Source: Bacteroidaceae bacterium
GTDB taxonomy: Bacteria > Bacteroidota > Bacteroidia > Bacteroidales > Bacteroidaceae
Assembly (NCBI GenBank): GCA_017521285.1
Contig: JAFXDG010000116.1
Coordinates: 27,559-91,558 of the forward strand
Direction of reading: 5' to 3'
DNA length: 64,000 nt
This document shows positions 59,729 through 64,000 of the stretch, piece after piece. The position numbers were made by a program, and so were the translations under genes. Position 1 is the stretch's first letter; every line of letters starts with the position of its first letter. A model generated the notes under the pieces. The model was not told where the DNA came from and did not search any database. It saw only the letters and a program-made list of their open reading frames with translations.

Positions 59729-60787
59729 ATGAAACGAATATTATTCATGGCTTTTGCTGTTTGTTTGGCCATGCAGATGATGGCACAGCCCGCCCGCCGC
59801 AGAACGCAGGCAAAGGAGGCTGAGAAGAAGGAGGCTTCTTCTATGGGGCTTTCCGAGCGTGCCAAAATTCAGTACAACGTTACCACTGCTATGCCTGAAG
59901 AGGTGGTGTGGAAGCGCGATGTCTATCGTACATTGGATTTGGAAAAAGACCAGAATGCGGTGCTTTACTATCCCGTAGAGCCGATGGGTGAGCAGATGAA
60001 TCTCTTCACGTTGCTGTTCAAACTGTTGCTCAACGATGAGATTCCTGCCTATGAATACCGTCTTGACGGTACCGAGCAACTCACTGTTGCAAACAAGGTG
60101 AAGATACAGGATGTGCTTGATCGTTTTAAGGTTCTTTACGAAGAGAAGGATGGCAAGTTCACGGTGGAAGACAGCGACATTCCTTCGTCCGAAGTGTTGA
60201 GCTACTACATCAAGGAGAGTTCATTCTACGATCAGCGTACGGCTACCTATCAGACTCGTGTCACGGCGCTTTGTCCTGTGCTCCATCGCGACGACGGTTT
60301 CTCTGAGCAGGCAACCAAGTACCCCATGTTTTGGGTCAACTACGACGAAGTGAGCAGCTATTTGGAGCGTATGGGTGTGATGACCAGCAGCTACAATAAT
60401 GCTTCCAATATGAGTATCAATGACTTCTTTGTAACTCATCGCTACAAAGGCGACATCTACAAGACAACCAATTTGCGTAACCTTACGTTGGCCCAGTATT
60501 GTCCGACTGACAGTGCGATGACCAAGGAACGGGAACGCATCGAAGAACAGTTGCAAGCCTTTGAACGTAACTTGTGGGCTGCGCCTGTGAAGGAAGAGCC
60601 TGAGGACACTACTGCTGTTGCAGCCAAGGAAGACAAGAAAAGCAAGAAGTCAACCCGTTTGGCTCGTCGTGCTTCGGCCGATGAGGATGAGCAGAAGGCT
60701 GAAGAAAAGAAGGTGGAGAAGAAAAAGAAGTCCACCTCGTCGGCCAACAGTGCACCGCGTATTTCGGTACGTCGCCAGCGCAGATAA
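59729..60787 (+). CDS. gldN: GldN/PorN ring subunit of type IX secretion
   Basis: 352 residues from MKRILFMAFAVCLAMQMMAQ; an earlier in-frame ATG at 59642 would translate the family F repeat. Conserved GldN features: EVVWKRDVYRTLDLEKDQNA, LYYPVEPMGEQMNLFTLLF and DFFVTHRYKGDIYKTTNLRN. The last about 55 residues are a low-complexity charged tail (KEDKKSKKSTRLARRAS, KAEEKKVEKKKKSTSS) richer in Lys than usual. It partners GldK in the periplasmic ring. Confidence 0.93.
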   Translation: MKRILFMAFAVCLAMQMMAQPARRRTQAKEAEKKEASSMGLSERAKIQYNVTTAMPEEVVWKRDVYRTLDLEKDQNAVLYYPVEPMGEQMNLFTLLFKLLLNDEIPAYEYRLDGTEQLTVANKVKIQDVLDRFKVLYEEKDGKFTVEDSDIPSSEVLSYYIKESSFYDQRTATYQTRVTALCPVLHRDDGFSEQATKYPMFWVNYDEVSSYLERMGVMTSSYNNASNMSINDFFVTHRYKGDIYKTTNLRNLTLAQYCPTDSAMTKERERIEEQLQAFERNLWAAPVKEEPEDTTAVAAKEDKKSKKSTRLARRASADEDEQKAEEKKVEKKKKSTSSANSAPRISVRRQRR

Positions 60788-60936
60788 GCAGAGATGCAAA
60801 GTTAATTATGACACACTTAGTTTGCGGAGGCTTGTTTTCTTTTTCTTCATGGCATACTGAGGGGAAATCTTTCTCTGTTTTTCTTTCTTTTATGTAAAAA
60901 GTTTGCTTACGAATCGTGTAATCCAATGATTATTAT

Positions 60937-60944
60937 TATTTTTG
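60937..60944 (+). promoter_or_regulatory. -7 element for valS
   Basis: TATTTTTG, a full TAnnTTTG match, giving a leader of about 100 nt before valS; no clear -33 TTTG. Confidence 0.5.
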
Positions 60945-60992
60945 CACGAAATTTCCGTAGGGGCTTTGTTTTTCTGCCCCGTAGGGAAAAAA

Positions 60993-61013
60993 TTCTGCCC
61001 CCGTAGGGCAGAA
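60993..61013 (+). promoter_or_regulatory. Hairpin in the valS leader
   Basis: TTCTGCCC and GGGCAGAA pair around CCGTA. A related TTCTGCCCCGTAGGG lies just upstream (60972-60986), so alternative pairing between the two copies is possible. No U-tract follows on the plus strand. The sequence has none of the conserved parts of a T-box. Confidence 0.45.
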
Positions 61014-61051
61014 AAAAGAAAAAGCAAATAAGTAAAAACAGACATAAGAAA

Positions 61052-63691
61052 ATGGAATTAGCAAGTAAGTACAATCCCGCAGATGTGGAAGCCAAATGGT
61101 ATCAGTATTGGCTTGACAACAAGCTCTTCAGTTCAAAACCAGACGGACGGAAACCCTATACTATCGTAATCCCGCCACCCAATGTGACGGGTGTGCTCCA
61201 CATGGGACACATGCTCAATAATACTATTCAGGACATCCTTGTGCGCCGTGCCCGTATGAAGGGTTACAACGCTTGCTGGGTGCCGGGTACCGACCATGCC
61301 TCTATCGCTACCGAAGCCAAGGTGGTGAACAAGTTGGCTCAGCAAGGTATCAAGAAGACCGACCTGACTCGCGATGAGTTCTTGAAACACGCATGGGAGT
61401 GGACCGACGAACACGGTGGCATCATCCTGAAACAGTTGCGCAAATTGGGCGCTTCGTGCGATTGGGACCGTACAGCTTTCACCATGGACGAGGCACGTAG
61501 CGAAAGCGTTATCAAAGTGTTCTGCGACCTCTACAACAAGGGACTCATCTACCGCGGTGTGCGCATGGTGAACTGGGACCCCAAGGCACTGACGGCTCTC
61601 AGCGACGAGGAGGTTATTTATAAAGAAGAAAATAGCAAGCTCTACTACCTGCGTTATAAGGTTGAGGGTGATGCCGAAGGGCGCTACGCCATCGTGGCCA
61701 CTACCCGTCCTGAGACCATCATGGGCGATACGGCCATGTGTATCAACCCCAACGACCCGAAGAACGAGTGGTTGAAGGGTAAGAAGGTGATTGTACCGTT
61801 GGTGAATCGTGTGATTCCTGTTATCGAGGATGACTACGTGGATATCGAGTTCGGTACCGGTTGCTTGAAGGTGACTCCTGCTCACGATGTGAACGACTAC
61901 ATGTTGGGTGAGAAGTACAATTTGCCTTCTATCGACATTTTTAACGACAACGGTACTCTGAGCGAAGCCGCCGGACTCTACGTCGGCATGGATCGTTTTG
62001 ACGTGCGCAAGCAGATTGAGAAGGATTTGGCCGATGCAGGTCTTCTCGAAAAGGTGGAGGCTTACACCAATAAGGTGGGCTGTTCAGAGCGTACAGGTGT
62101 AGCCATCGAACCGAAGCTCTCTATGCAATGGTTCCTCAAGATGCAGCATTTTGCCGACATGGCTCTGCCTCCTGTTATGAACGACGAACTGAAGTTCTAT
62201 CCTGCCAAATACAAGACCACTTATCGCAACTGGTTGGAGAACATCAAGGATTGGTGCATCAGTCGCCAGCTTTGGTGGGGACACCGCATACCGGCTTATT
62301 ACCTGCCCGAAGGTGGTTATGTCGTAGCCGAAACTCCTAAGAAAGCCCTCGAATTGGCTCGTGAGAAGACAGGCGAACGCGACCTTACACTGGACGACCT
62401 CCGTCAGGACGATGATTGCCTCGACACATGGTTCTCTTCATGGCTTTGGCCCATCTCATTGTTCGATGGCATCAACAATCCTGGCAACGAGGAAATCAAG
62501 TACTACTATCCCACCAGCGACTTGGTGACAGGTCCGGACATCATTTTCTTCTGGGTGGCCCGTATGATTATGGCCGGTTATGAATATATGGGCGATATGC
62601 CGTTCAAGAACGTCTATTTCACCGGTATCGTGCGTGACAAGTTGGGGCGCAAGATGTCGAAATCACTTGGTAACTCTCCTGACCCCTTGGATCTCATCGA
62701 CCGTTTCGGTGCTGATGGTGTGCGTATGGGTATGATGCTCTCTGCACCGGCCGGTAACGACATTCTTTTCGACGATGCCCTGTGCGAGCAAGGACGTAAT
62801 TTCAACAACAAGATATGGAATGCCTTCCGTCTCGTGAAGGGATGGCAGGTGGCCGATGCTGAACAGCCCGAATATGCAGCTTTGGCAACCAAGTGGTTCG
62901 AAGCCATGTTGGCCAAGACCGCAGCTGAGGTGGACGACCTCTTCAGCAAGTACCGCTTGAGCGAGGCATTGATGGCTGTGTACAAACTCTTCTGGGACGA
63001 ATTCTCAAGCTGGTACCTGGAGATGGTGAAGCCCGCCTACATCAATGGCGAGCCGCAACCTATCGACCGTGTGACTTATGAAAAGACACTCAGTTTCTTC
63101 GATAGCCTCTTGAAGTTGCTCCACCCCTTCATGCCGTTCATCACTGAAGAGCTTTGGCAACACCTCTACGACCGCAAGGAGGGCGAAAGCCTGATGGTTC
63201 AGCAGTTGGACATCCCCACCGCTTGCGACGAAGACATTGTGAAGAGCTTCGAAGCTGTAAAAGAAGTAATAGGTGGTATCCGTACTATCCGTTTGCAGAA
63301 GAACATTGCTCAGAAAGAGACATTGGAGTTGCAGGTGGTAGGCGAAAATCCCGTAGCTGCTTTCAATAGCGTAATTGCCAAGTTGTGCAACCTTACCGCC
63401 GTATCGGCCGTAGAGAATAAGGCCGAGGGTTCAGCTTCATTCATGGTAGGCACTACTGAGTATGCCGTACCTCTGGGTAGTCTCATCAATGTAGAGGAGG
63501 AGTTGAAGAAACTCGAAGCTGACCTGAAGTACAACGAAGGTTTCTTGCAAAGTGTGTTGAAGAAACTCAGCAACGAAAAGTTTGTAAGCAAGGCTCCTGC
63601 CGCTGTCATCGAAATGGAGCGCAAGAAGCAAGCCGATGCAGAAAGCAAGATTGCTGCGTTGAAGGAAAGCATTGCAGCCTTGAAGAAGTAA
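61052..63691 (+). CDS. valS: Valyl-tRNA synthetase ValS
   Basis: 879 residues. Class I synthetase: HIGH motif in [18 protein letters not shown], editing domain with [27 protein letters not shown], and KMSKS in [18 protein letters not shown]. The C-terminal coiled-coil arm ([20 protein letters not shown]) is present. Complete. Followed by a family C palindrome. Confidence 0.96.
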   Translation: MELASKYNPADVEAKWYQYWLDNKLFSSKPDGRKPYTIVIPPPNVTGVLHMGHMLNNTIQDILVRRARMKGYNACWVPGTDHASIATEAKVVNKLAQQGIKKTDLTRDEFLKHAWEWTDEHGGIILKQLRKLGASCDWDRTAFTMDEARSESVIKVFCDLYNKGLIYRGVRMVNWDPKALTALSDEEVIYKEENSKLYYLRYKVEGDAEGRYAIVATTRPETIMGDTAMCINPNDPKNEWLKGKKVIVPLVNRVIPVIEDDYVDIEFGTGCLKVTPAHDVNDYMLGEKYNLPSIDIFNDNGTLSEAAGLYVGMDRFDVRKQIEKDLADAGLLEKVEAYTNKVGCSERTGVAIEPKLSMQWFLKMQHFADMALPPVMNDELKFYPAKYKTTYRNWLENIKDWCISRQLWWGHRIPAYYLPEGGYVVAETPKKALELAREKTGERDLTLDDLRQDDDCLDTWFSSWLWPISLFDGINNPGNEEIKYYYPTSDLVTGPDIIFFWVARMIMAGYEYMGDMPFKNVYFTGIVRDKLGRKMSKSLGNSPDPLDLIDRFGADGVRMGMMLSAPAGNDILFDDALCEQGRNFNNKIWNAFRLVKGWQVADAEQPEYAALATKWFEAMLAKTAAEVDDLFSKYRLSEALMAVYKLFWDEFSSWYLEMVKPAYINGEPQPIDRVTYEKTLSFFDSLLKLLHPFMPFITEELWQHLYDRKEGESLMVQQLDIPTACDEDIVKSFEAVKEVIGGIRTIRLQKNIAQKETLELQVVGENPVAAFNSVIAKLCNLTAVSAVENKAEGSASFMVGTTEYAVPLGSLINVEEELKKLEADLKYNEGFLQSVLKKLSNEKFVSKAPAAVIEMERKKQADAESKIAALKESIAALKK

Positions 63692-63728
63692 AAGACAGCA
63701 ATCAATAATAAGAAGCTGCTATCATTCA

Positions 63729-63832
63729 TTTTTTAGACGCGGATGACGCGGATAACACGGATAAATTATTAACTTGTCAGGTGTAATAATTAAAATAAAT
63801 CCGTGTCATCCGCGTCATCTGTGTCTAAAAAG
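63729..63832. repeat. AGACGCGGATGACGC palindrome (family C, copy 3) at a convergent junction
   Basis: Left arm TTTTTTAGACGCGGATGACG with CGGATAACACGGAT; right arm ATCCGTGTCATCCGC with CATCTGTGTCTAAAAAG. Interior AAATTATTAACTTGTCAGG then TGTAATAATTAAAATAA, conserved with the other copies. It lies between valS and the facing partial gene. Confidence 0.9.
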
Positions 63833-63892
63833 TTGAGCCGAAAAACCTCCTTTTTTATCTATTGTTGTCCGCTAAACCCCGAAATTCGTAAA

Positions 63893-63931
63893 AAGTCCCA
63901 TCCGCAGTGCCCATAAACAGGCATTGCGGAT
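63893..63931 (-). terminator. Terminator for a minus-strand gene entering from the right
   Basis: On the minus strand ATCCGCAATGCC pairs with GGGCACTGCGGAT (one mismatch), then GGGACTTTTTACG supplies a T run. It lies 23 nt after the stop codon at 63954-63956. Confidence 0.65.
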
Positions 63932-63953
63932 ATCACACAAAAAAGTAAGCCCC

Positions 63954-64000
63954 CTAATCAAATAGACTGGCCTCTGGCGGTTCCTCCCTTCCACATTTCA
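63954..64000 (-). CDS. C-terminal tail of an unidentified gene (5' part outside window)
   Basis: The frame ends KCGREEPPEASLFD and TAG at 63954-63956, followed by a good terminator, so a real minus-strand gene probably enters here. Only 14 residues are visible, too few to name the protein. Confidence 0.35.
   Translation of the reverse strand, partial: KCGREEPPEASLFD

Noticed and set aside
60900-61051. T-box or amino-acid riboswitch before valS
   Set aside because: No T-box sequence, specifier loop or terminator with U-tract on the plus strand; only simple hairpins.
63860-63950. Insertion-sequence end near the right edge
   Set aside because: The sequence GTCCGCTAAACCCC looked like an IS boundary, but the nearby hairpin is better explained as a terminator for the gene ending at 63954; no transposase or inverted end can be shown.

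Overview
The window looks like a chromosomal segment of a Bacteroidales bacterium, most likely a Prevotellaceae-type genome. The evidence is Mfa-type (type V) fimbrial genes with lipobox N-termini, a full porP-gldKLMN type IX secretion (T9SS) core operon, Bacteroidetes promoters (TTTG, about 19-22 nt, TAnnTTTG), a PorG-UppS-BamA-OmpH cluster, DUF6242 and DUF2795 proteins, and no Shine-Dalgarno dependence. Genus and species cannot be fixed from the sequence alone. No rRNA, tRNA or CRISPR array was recognised.

Layout. (1) 1-18791, minus strand: a fimbrial operon read right to left. It runs DUF3575 protein, DUF3868/OmpA-like protein, Mfa1-type major subunit, Mfa2/FimB-type anchor, a tip-like lipoprotein with a C-terminal sialidase-like propeller, a second tip-like lipoprotein with an Lcl/DUF1566-type end, and a giant adhesin-like lipoprotein that runs off the left edge. 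A DUF559 gene embedded in GC-rich repeats interrupts it. (2) 18792-20379: about 1.6 kb without genes, holding nested palindromic repeats, the likely fimbrial promoter and several ARG-box-like sites ahead of argR. (3) 20380-26291, plus: an arginine cluster (argR, GNAT acetyltransferase, argG, argC, argD) split by two small gene-carrying inverted-repeat elements (DUF559; four-helix bundle). (4) 26406-34494: a secreted T9SS-type protein, rubredoxin, Na/Pi cotransporter, LTA-synthase-like sulfatase, a DUF6242 lipoprotein and PorG. (5) 34535-42859: uppS, bamA, three ompH/skp paralogues, murI, metG. (6) 43167-53066: SDR oxidoreductase, methyltransferase-like protein, GH28 polygalacturonase, PduO-type adenosyltransferase, DUF2795, an abundant-looking coiled-coil lipoprotein plus OmpA, and an InlB-repeat protein. 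(7) 53226-63691: outer-membrane barrel protein, porP-gldK-gldL-gldM-gldN, valS. A gene on the minus strand just enters at the right edge.

The most unusual theme is the spacers. At least seven families of imperfect palindromic repeats punctuate operons and gene ends. They almost always begin within 0 to about 30 nt of a stop codon, and all four convergent gene junctions in the window carry one. Two families also carry a small gene between their arms: a PD-(D/E)XK-like DUF559 nuclease, and a four-helix-bundle (IVP/S23-like) protein. The element between argG and argC has supplied argC with a new start codon and N-terminus, and another supplies the stop codon of the GNAT gene. I propose these as a family of small, gene-end-targeting elements, some resembling 23S rRNA intervening sequences placed in mRNA spacers.
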